Positions 1 to 7,542 of a stretch of DNA of 20,970 bases are shown here, piece by piece (positions within the stretch are counted from its first letter, which is position 1; each line of letters starts with the position of its first letter). The notes below the pieces were generated by a model. That model did no database searches, was not told the DNA's origin, and saw only the letters and a list, made by a program, of their open reading frames with translations. The stretch spans positions 1 to 20,970 of IMG/VR virus record IMGVR_UViG_3300021182_000070. The stretch is one strand, 5' to 3'. The position numbers were made by a program, and so were the translations under genes. Origin of the DNA: a virus.

Positions 1-469
1 CAGGACCAGTAGGTCCACCAGCTCCAGCAGGACCAGTAGGTCCGTTGCTTCCAGCAGCTCCAGTACTTCCTGCAGGTCCAGTAGGTCCACCAGCTCCAGT
101 ACTTCCTGCAGGTCCAGTAGGTCCACCAGCTCCAGCAGGTCCAGTAGGACCGTCAATTCCAGCAGTTCCGGTTGGGCCTTCAGGACCAGTTGGTCCCTCA
201 AGCGTGCTAGTAATGTTCCAAGTCCCGAGGTTCTTTACCCAAACGATAGTGGTAGTTTCATCATAGTAGAAGTCACCGTCAACACCGATGCTGCCGATAG
301 GTGGAACTCCTCCGCTGTACCAGGTATTGCCGTCTGTACCAGGCAAACCAGTTGGGCCAAGAGGACCTAAGCCACCGATAGCACCTGTTGGCCCAAGAGG
401 ACCAGTAGGTCCTACTGGTCCAGTAGGTCCGGTAGGACCTGGGATGTAGACGTCTGGAATGAATGCCAT
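1..469 (-). CDS. Collagen-like fibre protein (partial, 3' end off window)
   Basis: The first 156 codons of an open frame run off the left edge. It starts at ATG 469-467 with AAGGA overlapping the stop codon of the upstream gene. After [11 protein letters not shown] come Gly-X-Y triplets ([14 protein letters not shown]), then a non-collagen island of about 45 residues beginning TWYSGG and containing [10 protein letters not shown] and a V-W-V-K...G-T-W pattern, then more [14 protein letters not shown] triplets to the edge. This triplet-island-triplet plan is known from phage tail-fibre and bacterial exosporium collagen-like proteins, where triplets form a trimeric stalk. By position, last in the structural series after the tail fibre, a fibre or fibre-extension role is inferred. 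The C-terminal tip, which would identify a receptor-binding or chaperone domain, is not in the window. Confidence 0.85.
   Translation of the reverse strand, partial: MAFIPDVYIPGPTGPTGPVGPTGPLGPTGAIGGLGPLGPTGLPGTDGNTWYSGGVPPIGSIGVDGDFYYDETTTIVWVKNLGTWNITSTLEGPTGPEGPTGTAGIDGPTGPAGAGGPTGPAGSTGAGGPTGPAGSTGAAGSNGPTGPAGAGGPTGP
56..127. repeat. Two perfect tandem 36-bp units in the collagen-like gene
   Basis: Bases 56-91 and 92-127 are the same 36-base unit, encoding 12 residues (four Gly-X-Y triplets). The surrounding sequence 1-55 and 128-160 carries shorter, imperfect versions. Unit length is a multiple of nine, so gain or loss of a unit keeps both the reading frame and the collagen register. 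Confidence 0.85.
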
Positions 470-478
470 ATTGCTTCC

Positions 479-877
479 TTAGATGATAATCCACTTCCCA
501 ACAGCGGTACAGAGCAATGTTATTGAAGAGCCTTGTACTGAGAGAAGAATTGTTGTTTCTGTAGTGCTCGTAGGTGCCATGATTGTATCGGTACCAGATG
601 TCTTGACTGTAACATCGCCATAACAGCTTAAGTTCACTGTCCAGCTCTTACCAATTCTATTTATGACGGCATCAGGTAGAGTTACGGTAAATCCAGAAGA
701 AGTAGCATACACGACGTCATAGTGTTCATCAAGAGATAGGTCGGTCGTCATCTCAAAGACGTTACGCTGTAGGAGCGAGTTAAACCACATGTTCCAAGCC
801 TGAGAGCACAGACCCCCGCTGTCCAATACGGACGTCTTCAGTGGAAGCATCGGCTTAGTCGACGGGGTGAACTTCAC
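479..877 (-). CDS. Small beta-rich phage structural protein, unknown function
   Basis: 132 residues, starting at GTG 877-875, which overlaps the TGA of the upstream gene (GTGA, four bases), so translation is probably coupled. I do not recognise a named family. The middle (about residues 57-105) reads like a compact beta domain: GFTVTLPDAVINRIGKSWTV, then alternating V-T-V-K-T-S-G-T-D-T-I, and the protein ends in a short strand, GKWIII. Similar T-L-P-D-A...G-K...I and terminal G-W-X-X patterns occur in phage fibre and baseplate-associated proteins. Its place between the tail fibre and the collagen-like fibre suggests a fibre connector or fibre-tip component, but that is inference. The stop codon TAA contains the ribosome binding site of the next gene. 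Confidence 0.75.
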   Translation of the reverse strand: MKFTPSTKPMLPLKTSVLDSGGLCSQAWNMWFNSLLQRNVFEMTTDLSLDEHYDVVYATSSGFTVTLPDAVINRIGKSWTVNLSCYGDVTVKTSGTDTIMAPTSTTETTILLSVQGSSITLLCTAVGKWIII

Positions 878-1077
878 TTTTTCTTCTTTTCTGTCTTAGC
901 CTCTGGTTTTACCTCTGGCTCTTTCTCAATGAACTTGTCCATCTCGCAATAAGCGATAACTACACCTGGCAAAGCTACAATCTGAATGACCTTGAATTCA
1001 AAGGCCAGCTTGTTCAGTTTCTCCGATAAAGTTGTGACTTCAGTGGGAGAAACCTTCATTTCAAAGTAGTGTGGCAT
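874..1077 (-). CDS. Hypothetical 67-residue protein with lysine-rich tail
   Basis: Starts at ATG 1077-1075 with AGGACC about 10 bases upstream. About residues 5-50 could form a small alpha/beta fold (PTEVTTLSEKLNKLAFEFKV followed by a hydrophobic strand IQIVALPGVVIAYC), and residues 52-67 are a charged tail rich in Glu, Pro and Lys, ending KKKK. There is no signal peptide or membrane segment. The gene lies 36 bases after the tail-fibre stop codon and overlaps the next start by four bases, so it is part of the same operon. Function unknown. The basic tail could contact nucleic acid or an acidic partner, but nothing in the sequence decides this. Confidence 0.7.
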   Translation of the reverse strand: MPHYFEMKVSPTEVTTLSEKLNKLAFEFKVIQIVALPGVVIAYCEMDKFIEKEPEVKPEAKTEKKKK

Positions 1078-1113
1078 GGATTCTGGTCCTAGTTTTGTTG
1101 TATAAGGTAGTCA

Positions 1114-2655
1114 TCAGCTGAGCTCAGCCCAGAACCTAATCTGGAAGTTGCTGGTAGTGAGACAGCGGTAGGTTGACCCAGCGGGGACAATTACCGTGTC
1201 AGTTCTGCTCGACGTCATGTAGTGGTCAGAGTAATAAAATGCAGAGTAAGTTACAGCAACTCCGTCAACGAAGATAGTTACATCTCCAGATGTACCTGCA
1301 CCAGAATTCATGTCAACCGCGATTGAAACTTGAATCGGCTTACCGGTACTGTTCGTGTACGTGCTACCGTTCTGGCGCTGAGTTGTAGGATTTGCTCCGA
1401 GAGGAACTTGCTTCCAAGTTTGACCAGTGCTACCCACTCCAGTAGCAGCTGCACCTGACGAAGTAACGTACTGTGCTGCACCTACTTGATAGAACAGCAG
1501 TTCCCAGTGTCCAGAACCACCAGATACAAAGAGAGCTTTGTCACCAGCTGCTGTAGTAATGTTGTTTCCACCGAAGAGCGCAAGCCCTGGTGAACTATGT
1601 ACCAAAGTGCAGATGCCGTCAAATTGCACGATGCGAATAGCTGACAGCGGAGCTGCATCGAACGCGGTGATGGTAGCAGCTCCTGATACATCTACTTCAC
1701 CCATGAGGAAGCTAGCAGCCGAGCCAACGAGCGTAGTAGTTGCAGCTGGAGTAGCTGCTAGACCTATACGGAACGGAGCAAAGATAACTTGCCAGTTTGA
1801 GCTCCCGAGGCTCTTGAGCCCAATGGTATCACCTGCGCCCACGATGAGGTCAACAGCATTTGGAGTAACCATTGACGTTGCATTGTACGTCAGCGTTGAG
1901 AGAGTGTCAAACGTAACGAATCGAATGATTCCCTCAGCTGCATTGCCGAATGAAGTGATTGTTCCTCCGCCAGTGATGTCAATGTTCTGTGACGGGGAAG
2001 TTCCTATGGTAATTGTACCAGCACTTGCAAGTGAGATTGAGGTGTTTCCAAAGCCAGCAGGAACTGAAGTATTTGTTCCTGAATTGATGCCGTAGAATAC
2101 AGAAGCAAGACCAGAGTCAAGCAGTGTGCCTGCATCCATGCTGAGAGCAACCGTAGTTACCCCACCTGAGAACGTAGCACTCAATACTGTACCAAACGTT
2201 GTAGCTGATGATGATACTGCTTTTACGCGTCTACCAGCATTGTATGTTGACGTGCTGTTTCCGGTCACGAAAAACGAGTTTACAGATACGAATGTAGGAG
2301 CTGCACCAGCTACCCACTGTAGGTCAGCTACAGTTGAACCGCCTGAGCTTGAGGCTGAAGAGCCTGTAATGTTGTCCCACGACTGAATCACCGTGCCAAG
2401 CGAGTTCTTCAATACTAGGTTGTAAGCCTTTCCGAACTGAAGCCAGATTGACGTGGTGATGCGGCCAGAGCTGTCAAGCACGATAGGATTGCTGTTGAGC
2501 ACCGTACCAGCACTTGACGTGTAGGTGTCTTGGGTGACAGATGAGGACCCAGCAATGTAAGCTCCGATGAGTCCACCTGCGAGAGGAAGACCTGAATTGT
2601 CGAAGAACTGTTGTCCGTTCAGGATTGGGCAGAGAACTACTGAGACAGCTGTCAT
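1114..2655 (-). CDS. Tail fibre protein
   Basis: 513 residues, with AAAGGA just upstream of ATG 2655-2653. Residues 1-100 resemble the virion-attachment domain found in many podovirus tail fibres and spikes: NPIVLDSSGRI, then IWL and YNLVLKNSLG, then WDNITG. Residues 101-216 are a Ser/Thr/Gly-rich region with beta character. Residues about 217-293 and 315-389 are two copies of one beta module (TITSFGNAAEGIIRFV...W-Q-V-I-F against TITAFDAAPLSAIRIV...W-E-L-L-F). Residues about 413-513 are a C-terminal beta domain with YTNSTGKPIQVSI, VFVDG-like FVDGVAV and a VPAGSTYR stretch, typical of fibre tips that bind host glycans. There is no visible catalytic site, so adhesion rather than depolymerase activity is more likely. 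A T4-late-like ATAAATA element lies in the 38-base gap upstream. Confidence 0.88.
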   Translation of the reverse strand: MTAVSVVLCPILNGQQFFDNSGLPLAGGLIGAYIAGSSSVTQDTYTSSAGTVLNSNPIVLDSSGRITTSIWLQFGKAYNLVLKNSLGTVIQSWDNITGSSASSSGGSTVADLQWVAGAAPTFVSVNSFFVTGNSTSTYNAGRRVKAVSSSATTFGTVLSATFSGGVTTVALSMDAGTLLDSGLASVFYGINSGTNTSVPAGFGNTSISLASAGTITIGTSPSQNIDITGGGTITSFGNAAEGIIRFVTFDTLSTLTYNATSMVTPNAVDLIVGAGDTIGLKSLGSSNWQVIFAPFRIGLAATPAATTTLVGSAASFLMGEVDVSGAATITAFDAAPLSAIRIVQFDGICTLVHSSPGLALFGGNNITTAAGDKALFVSGGSGHWELLFYQVGAAQYVTSSGAAATGVGSTGQTWKQVPLGANPTTQRQNGSTYTNSTGKPIQVSIAVDMNSGAGTSGDVTIFVDGVAVTYSAFYYSDHYMTSSRTDTVIVPAGSTYRCLTTSNFQIRFWAELS

Positions 2656-2679
2656 GGTGAATTCCTTTGTTAACTGAGC

Positions 2680-2687
2680 TATTTATG
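2680..2687 (-). promoter_or_regulatory. Putative T4-late-like promoter (CATAAATA) before the tail fibre
   Basis: Minus-strand CATAAATA lies in the short gap between the TAA of the upstream ejection gene and the tail-fibre start. No TTGACA-like -35 box is visible. A start about six bases downstream would leave a leader of roughly 20-25 bases holding AAAGGA. It is one of six intergenic ATAAATA sites in the window. Confidence 0.45.
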
Positions 2688-2693
2688 TAAAGC

Positions 2694-4286
2694 TTAACCG
2701 CGTTGGCCGATGTGACCAGGTAAGTACTTGCGGGTGTCTAGCGTGTCGATTGGTTTTGTCATGGGGATTCCGTCCGGCGTAAATCCGGTAATCTCATGTA
2801 TCATACCAGACGATGAGTCAAGAATTCTAGTTCCGACGGTTAGACCTTGTTTATTTTGACTGACTGGAGCAGGCATCGCAGCTGGGTCATACTGCGGTAC
2901 AAGGTTCTGTTCAGCTTTGTTCCTGAAGCGAGCAATCAAGCTGTCAAGACCCATCTGAGGTTTCCCTTCCATGATTCCCTGTGGCAGATTGAGCGCGTTC
3001 TGATTGATGTTCCTTGCAACAGGAGCTGCCATTGTCGTTGCATCAACAGGTTGATGATTTCCAAACTTGAATGCTTGCTGTAGCCAGTCAGGCAAATCTG
3101 TGGGCGTCATTGACAAAGCACTCGGTTCATCGTGATTGAACGTTGCATCTCGTCCACGTCCGTAGGCAGAACTTGAACCAGACAACATCTGTAGCGCAGC
3201 TTCTGGCGTGCCAGTTGGGCTTGCAGCTTCAGAACCCATTCCTCTCGCAGTAGCTGCAACTCCCTGGTTCTGTAGTGAACGAAGCAGAGGTGCTGTAGCT
3301 GGATTTGCTTGATATTGAGATAACGTGCTTGGAGCTCGATAACCAAGCGCCGGCAGAATTGCATGTGCTCCTGGAATGACAGCGTCAAAGCTTGGGTTCA
3401 CGTTCGTGTTCATGGGTACAGCACGTACGTCAGCCGACGCGTTATGATAGACTGATGAGCCTGAAGCTTGTCCAAGCGTCTGTACTGGTTGCTGAGCAGT
3501 CTGTTGAAGACGCTGAATGTTTGCATCAAGGAAGTCATGAGCACGCTCAATAGTTGAACGACTATCTTGAACACCTGGCGTTCTACTGTCAAGGTTAGCT
3601 ATCATCTTCTGCATCTCGTAAGCTTTTTGTGCCAACTGGTCTTGATTAAGACCCTTGAACGTAGGCGAAGCTGCAAGATATTCTGGAGTAATCATGTCAA
3701 TCACAGGATTAACATCACCCGTGTCTGAGATGTACTTCTTGAGGTGCTGGAGGTCTGATACACCAGCTGCGATGTAGTTATTTCTACCTATTGTCTGTGC
3801 GACAGCTCCAGCACCTCCTAATCCAGCACCGACAGCTCCTCCAACAGCAGCTCCACGTAGCCTGTCAGCTGTAGAGAGCGGGTTACCTTGAGCATCATAT
3901 GCTGTAGAACCACCTTGAAGTGCTCCGAGAGCACTTAGAGTTCCAACTTGACCAAGAGTTGAGCCGCCCTCTGTTGCAAGAGCTGGAACAATTCCACCTA
4001 CCAAATTACCAGCAAGAGCTAGCCCTGGGTGAGGAGCTTGTTGTCTGTTGACGTCAGCTGTGTTCAATCTGACTAAGTCATCATAGCTCAAGCCTGGGTC
4101 AGCTTGATAGCCGTTTCCAGAAGCCAGGTTGCCGAGTGAGTTCAGCGATGAGACAGCACCCGCCTTCAGCTGTGGATACCAACCAGCAGTTAGACCTTGA
4201 AGAGCTCCACTGGAGTAAGCATTGGTATATGGAGATGCTTGCTGTGCAAGATAATCTGCCATTCCATTTTGGTCAAAGAAGCCCAT
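2694..4286 (-). CDS. Ejection-type internal virion protein (paralogue B)
   Basis: 530 residues, low-complexity, rich in Ala, Gly and Gln. Residues 28-160 align with residues 61-195 of the next protein upstream (gene at 4556-5965): both carry a GL...P-Q-L-(K/G)-A segment, a Y-(D/N)-(D/S)-L-V motif, HP...G-N-(L/I)-V-G, a TL(S)-A-L-G-A-(L/I)-Q-G stretch, AYD-(A/E)-QGNP, and a glycine-rich amphipathic helix. Such GLT(A/F)G...YD...HP..GN..G segments are common in phage DNA-transfer proteins, which are packaged in the head and ejected to form a trans-envelope conduit; the P22 counterparts are gp7, gp16 and gp20. The C-terminal half is Ala/Gln/Pro-rich, and its end (LTVGTRILDSSSGMIHEITG) is more ordered. 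The Shine-Dalgarno sequence is weak, and the gene is cut off from its upstream neighbour by a plus-strand gene. Confidence 0.75.
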   Translation of the reverse strand: MGFFDQNGMADYLAQQASPYTNAYSSGALQGLTAGWYPQLKAGAVSSLNSLGNLASGNGYQADPGLSYDDLVRLNTADVNRQQAPHPGLALAGNLVGGIVPALATEGGSTLGQVGTLSALGALQGGSTAYDAQGNPLSTADRLRGAAVGGAVGAGLGGAGAVAQTIGRNNYIAAGVSDLQHLKKYISDTGDVNPVIDMITPEYLAASPTFKGLNQDQLAQKAYEMQKMIANLDSRTPGVQDSRSTIERAHDFLDANIQRLQQTAQQPVQTLGQASGSSVYHNASADVRAVPMNTNVNPSFDAVIPGAHAILPALGYRAPSTLSQYQANPATAPLLRSLQNQGVAATARGMGSEAASPTGTPEAALQMLSGSSSAYGRGRDATFNHDEPSALSMTPTDLPDWLQQAFKFGNHQPVDATTMAAPVARNINQNALNLPQGIMEGKPQMGLDSLIARFRNKAEQNLVPQYDPAAMPAPVSQNKQGLTVGTRILDSSSGMIHEITGFTPDGIPMTKPIDTLDTRKYLPGHIGQRG

Positions 4287-4312
4287 TATTTTTCACTTTC
4301 TAGTGTACATCC

Positions 4313-4320
4313 AATAAATA
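4313..4320 (+). promoter_or_regulatory. ATAAATA element upstream of the plus-strand gene
   Basis: Plus-strand AATAAATA, with the same core as the minus-strand elements but pointing toward the plus-strand gene at 4362. It sits 5 bases before a separate extended -10 sequence, so either element, or both, could drive that gene. Confidence 0.35.
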
Positions 4321-4324
4321 ATTG

Positions 4325-4333
4325 TGTTATAAT
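4325..4333 (+). promoter_or_regulatory. Extended -10 sigma70-type promoter for the plus-strand gene
   Basis: TGTTATAAT fits the extended -10 consensus TGnTATAAT exactly. A weak -35 candidate, TGTACA, lies 18 bases upstream (4304-4309), which is acceptable because extended -10 promoters tolerate poor -35 boxes. Transcription would begin near 4340, giving a leader of about 22 bases with AAGGAG before ATG 4362. Confidence 0.65.
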
Positions 4334-4361
4334 AACTTTGAGATTAACCAAGGAGAACATC

Positions 4362-4559
4362 ATGCACATACTTATCGGCTTAGCAATCTTAATACTACTG
4401 CTTCTAGTTTGCATCGACAAGAATTTTGTTTGTATATTCTGTTGGATATTTTACTACTTTGTGGGACCTATCTTACTAATCGTCAACCCGATTCTTGCTG
4501 GGATATTATCAATCATTTCGATTGTAATTGCAATCGTTTATTTTAATCGCCATCCCTAA
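4362..4559 (+). CDS. Small hydrophobic membrane protein, plus-strand moron
   Basis: 65 residues, the only convincing plus-strand gene. ATG 4362 is chosen over an in-frame upstream ATG because AAGGAG lies six bases before it and a TGnTATAAT promoter just upstream of that. Residues 2-18 are one membrane helix (ILIGLAILILLLLVC), a short D-K-N turn follows at 19-21, and residues 22-61 form one or two more helices (WIFYYFVGPILLIV and ILAGILSIISIVIAIVY), ending NRHP. There is no cleavable signal peptide. The base composition is clearly AT-richer than the neighbours, consistent with recent acquisition. Its last four bases overlap the end of the convergent ejection gene, so it fills the gap exactly. 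Candidate roles are superinfection exclusion at the inner membrane, a holin-like or antiholin-like protein, or a lysogeny-expressed moron; the sequence does not choose. Confidence 0.8.
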   Translation: MHILIGLAILILLLLVCIDKNFVCIFCWIFYYFVGPILLIVNPILAGILSIISIVIAIVYFNRHP

Positions 4560-5965
4560 CGATTTCCCGTCAAAGCACCCAACGTATCGTAAGCTGGTTG
4601 CATTTTCTCTTGAGCCATCTCATTGATGGCCTTAGCAACCGGTTGACCGTATGCATTCGTAGTCCAACGAACAGCGTTACCACCAACTTGAGCAGCTATC
4701 TGGTTGACGTATGGGTTTGCGATTGCATTTAATCCACCTACACTAGCTCCCTTGACAGCATTGAAAGCGCTCTTAAGTGCTCCTGTCTTGTTTCCAGAAG
4801 CATACTGTGCGATACCATTGATGACACCGTGTACGTCAATGGGAGCACCAGACCTAGCACCGAGAGCGTTCGCTATCTGGGGCACTTGGTCAGGAACTGA
4901 ACCTGTATAGCCAGGAGCGATTGAACCATAAATAGGATAATCACGAGCAGCTTTCAACGTGTCAATCATGTCAAATGCAAGTTCACGCGTGCTTGCATCA
5001 GCAGCTGCTGGAACATTGATGGGAATCTTACCACCCGTAGCTGCATAGGGATTGTAGCTCTTCGTGAAGGTTGAATATGAAAGGTCACTTGCACGTTCAC
5101 CAGCTGGCAGAATCATCTGTTTCTGTAGAAAATTCTTGTAAGCTATCTCATCAGGTAAGATACCACCGTTGAGCTTTGTCTGTACATCAGCATGCACCTG
5201 ATGTGCTAGCACATCAGGCATCTTCATTCCGTTGCCAGCATTTGCATCTTGAATGAACTTTGGAGTGATGATGTTCCTGATAGCTTGAAGGTCAGCCGGG
5301 TCTGTGCTAGTAGCAAGCTTTGACAGCTGAGAGATTGTATTGTCGATAGTAGCTTTCTTAGCCATAGCTGGGATAAAACCTAATCCACCTTCAACACCAC
5401 CTAGAACACCCCCTACTCCAGCACTTGACATGCGCTGTTGCCATGGAATCGGATTTCCCTGTTCATCATATGCTTGTGAAGCACCTTGAATAGCTCCAAG
5501 AGTTGACATCTTACCAATCTGTGCAAGAGCGCCTCCCCCAGCAGTAGTCGACGTTAGCGGTCCTGCTCCCACGATGTTGCCACCGAAGAACTCAAGTGGG
5601 TGAGCTTGCATACTCGCTCTTGCTTGCTCTTCTTGAGCTTTAACGAGCGAATTGTAGTCCATTCCAGGGATGGGCTTAAACCCTTCACCAGAAAAACCCT
5701 GAGCTAGAGCATTCTGTGCGCTCATTCTTGCTGCACCGAGCTGAGGTAGGAAACCAAGCGTAGCTCCCATACCAAGACCCTGTAGAACAGCTTGAGTCTT
5801 GCTCTCATCTTCGCTTGGTGGAGGAGCTGGAAACGCACTACCACCCGTCCTGTTAGTAGACAGCATCGCTGGAGTGAGCTGTGTACCCCCTACATCGCTG
5901 TAGTCACTTCCTTGAGCAGTAGGAGCGCTTATTTGAGTACCACCTACATCAGAATAGTCAGCCAT
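4556..5965 (-). CDS. Ejection-type internal virion protein (paralogue A)
   Basis: 469 residues. The start ATG shares one base with the preceding stop (TAATG), and GGGAG lies upstream, so it is translationally coupled to the gene at 5965-7533. The N-terminus holds a short tandem repeat: DYSDVGGTQ at residues 3-11 and again at 21-29. Residues 61-236 are homologous to residues 28-205 of the downstream protein, including HP...GN(I)VG at about 122-133, the TLGAIQGASQAYDEQGNP stretch at 155-172, a Gly/Val-rich helix at 181-196 and an (I)ITP(K/E) site near 233. The rest is Ala/Gly/Gln-rich with no visible enzyme motif. By composition, operon position and homology it is inferred to be a packaged protein ejected ahead of the DNA. 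No lytic transglycosylase motif was seen in any of the four ejection-type proteins. Confidence 0.77.
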   Translation of the reverse strand: MADYSDVGGTQISAPTAQGSDYSDVGGTQLTPAMLSTNRTGGSAFPAPPPSEDESKTQAVLQGLGMGATLGFLPQLGAARMSAQNALAQGFSGEGFKPIPGMDYNSLVKAQEEQARASMQAHPLEFFGGNIVGAGPLTSTTAGGGALAQIGKMSTLGAIQGASQAYDEQGNPIPWQQRMSSAGVGGVLGGVEGGLGFIPAMAKKATIDNTISQLSKLATSTDPADLQAIRNIITPKFIQDANAGNGMKMPDVLAHQVHADVQTKLNGGILPDEIAYKNFLQKQMILPAGERASDLSYSTFTKSYNPYAATGGKIPINVPAAADASTRELAFDMIDTLKAARDYPIYGSIAPGYTGSVPDQVPQIANALGARSGAPIDVHGVINGIAQYASGNKTGALKSAFNAVKGASVGGLNAIANPYVNQIAAQVGGNAVRWTTNAYGQPVAKAINEMAQEKMQPAYDTLGALTGNR

Positions 5966-7533
5966 TATTGACTCCCGATAACCTTAGAACCTGGATGAGC
6001 AGCCAGAGCTCGCTGTGCATTTTCAACAGGTACTTGGTGAGTAGAACCGTCTCGGTCAAGGATGATAACTGAGGTCTTGTTCTGTACAGGTGCTTGTTGA
6101 GCTGGTTGCTGTGCTTGTTGAGTTGGTTGCTGTGCTTGTTGAGCTGGTTGCTGTACTTGTCCAGCTTGCGCAGGAGCTTGTTCCTTAGGTTGTATCAGAG
6201 CACCGAGCGCATTTATCTTGTTTTGAATCATTGTCTGTTCAATTGGGTCTCTTGACTTAGCCTTTAGAACAAGCAAGTCAGAAATGTTTGACAGCACTCC
6301 CTTTGAAGTAGCAGGAACAGTTCCACCTGGTACAAGAACACCAGTAGTAGAAATGTTCGTATTTGACTTCAAAGCTTCATCATTTCTTTGCTTAGCTTGA
6401 GCAAGTTGAGCCCTGAACGTGTCTACATTACCACCCTTTGACAGGTCAACACCATATTGTGCAAGCTGAGGGCGAATCGCATCAAGTTGTTGATACGCAT
6501 CATTACCGATAAGCGAGCGCAACTTGTTGTCCATTTCACCTGCTGGCTTGAGCTGATAACCAGTTGGAAGACTGTTGACAATTTGAGTACCTTGATTGAA
6601 CAGCGTATCAGCAACCTTATTTGCAATAAGATTTTGACGAGAATGGTCAACGATTTCAGGGTCAGCAATGCGCAACATGTTCTTACGCTTGATTTCATCA
6701 CCATATGGGCCGTTCAAGATGTTTGCCCCCGTCATTGCACGAATCTGTCCTGAAGCTTCCGGATGGTCAGTAATTGCTTGTTCTTGAATTGCTTTTGTCT
6801 GAGTGCTATTGAGGTCAGAAAGCTGTGGTGAAGAGTTACCAGTGATACCTGCTTGACGAATCGTCTCAGAATTATTGTTAATCTGCTGTTGAGCTTGATT
6901 GAGCTCTGTCCACTTAGGTTGAGTAATCTCACCTTGAACCGCAGCATCAAGTCCCTTCCCACCTGCATACGGGAGCTGTGGAATTGGCATCTGTGGGTAA
7001 GCTTGCTTGAGCTTAGCTTGAGTTGAGTTCCAAGCAGCTTCCTCTTGTTCGGGTGGAAGGCTCTGAGCTTTCACTACCTGTGCAGCTAGACCTAGAGCTG
7101 TCTGTCCAAACCCATAAGCCTCAGTTGCGTTCTTTACCTGAGTCACTTGATTGTCAAGATGGCTTTTCCCGATAGCAAGAGCTGCATACGGTGAAGTTTG
7201 AGCTACCTTCGTGATGAGTCCAGGCATGTCATACTGCGGATTTCCAGCAGCATCAAGAGCAGGAGTTCCGTCAGCATTCTTCTTCAAGTAATCAGGAGCA
7301 GCATCCATTGCTGCTTGTTGGCCAAGAGCTTGATTTTGCTTCATCTGTGATTCTGCTACATAGCCGGGATTCTGGGCACGTAGATTTGCAGTAGTAGCAG
7401 ATGTCTGCTCAGTCTGTGGTCCAGCAATGTAGGCAGCATTTGCAGCTGCTACGTTTGCTTGTTGCGCTGTCAATCTTCCCTGGAGTATGTTATTACCCAG
7501 GGACATGAACATTTCGTCACCGGCATCAGCCAT
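5965..7533 (-). CDS. Ejection-type internal virion protein with Gln/Pro/Ala repeat
   Basis: 522 residues, starting at ATG 7533-7531 with AAGGAA overlapping the previous stop. The first two thirds are predicted mostly helical, with many Gln and Ala (LTAQQANVAAANAAYIAG at about 21-38). About residues 460-480 consist of a QQPAQQA heptad repeated three times, encoded by three 21-base DNA units, and form a flexible linker. The last 35 residues (VIILDRDGSTHQVPVENAQR to the end) are a small ordered domain of the V-I-L-X-D-X-(D/N)-G...H-X-V-P type that recurs at the C-termini of phage DNA-transfer proteins. No enzymatic motif is seen. By position between the gp7-type protein and two further ejection proteins it is inferred to be the gp20-type or gp16-type component of the conduit. 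Confidence 0.75.
   Translation of the reverse strand: MADAGDEMFMSLGNNILQGRLTAQQANVAAANAAYIAGPQTEQTSATTANLRAQNPGYVAESQMKQNQALGQQAAMDAAPDYLKKNADGTPALDAAGNPQYDMPGLITKVAQTSPYAALAIGKSHLDNQVTQVKNATEAYGFGQTALGLAAQVVKAQSLPPEQEEAAWNSTQAKLKQAYPQMPIPQLPYAGGKGLDAAVQGEITQPKWTELNQAQQQINNNSETIRQAGITGNSSPQLSDLNSTQTKAIQEQAITDHPEASGQIRAMTGANILNGPYGDEIKRKNMLRIADPEIVDHSRQNLIANKVADTLFNQGTQIVNSLPTGYQLKPAGEMDNKLRSLIGNDAYQQLDAIRPQLAQYGVDLSKGGNVDTFRAQLAQAKQRNDEALKSNTNISTTGVLVPGGTVPATSKGVLSNISDLLVLKAKSRDPIEQTMIQNKINALGALIQPKEQAPAQAGQVQQPAQQAQQPTQQAQQPAQQAPVQNKTSVIILDRDGSTHQVPVENAQRALAAHPGSKVIGSQ
6091..6153. repeat. Three tandem 21-bp units encoding QQPAQQA
   Basis: Units 6091-6111, 6112-6132 and 6133-6153 differ at only one base (the middle unit gives Thr for Ala). 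The frame is preserved at any copy number, so the linker length of this virion protein could vary between relatives. Confidence 0.85.
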
Positions 7534-7542
7534 GATTATTCC

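Noticed and set aside
56-160. CRISPR-like array in the repeated left end
   Set aside because: The repeats are adjacent coding triplets with no unique spacers and are explained by Gly-X-Y coding.
45-266. Pro/Gly-rich plus-strand frame at the left end
   Set aside because: Gly-X-Y codons of the collagen-like gene read as Gly/Pro-rich on either strand. The minus-strand frame has a proper start, a ribosome binding site and a collagen island, so it is the real one.
1538-2095. 185-residue plus-strand open frame opposite the tail fibre
   Set aside because: Antisense shadow of a recognised fibre gene; rich in Pro/Ser/Val with no motif and no Shine-Dalgarno sequence.
4197-4361. Upstream in-frame start for the plus-strand membrane gene at 4197
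   Set aside because: It would overlap the ejection gene and lie before the promoter; ATG 4362 has the Shine-Dalgarno sequence and is downstream of the extended -10.
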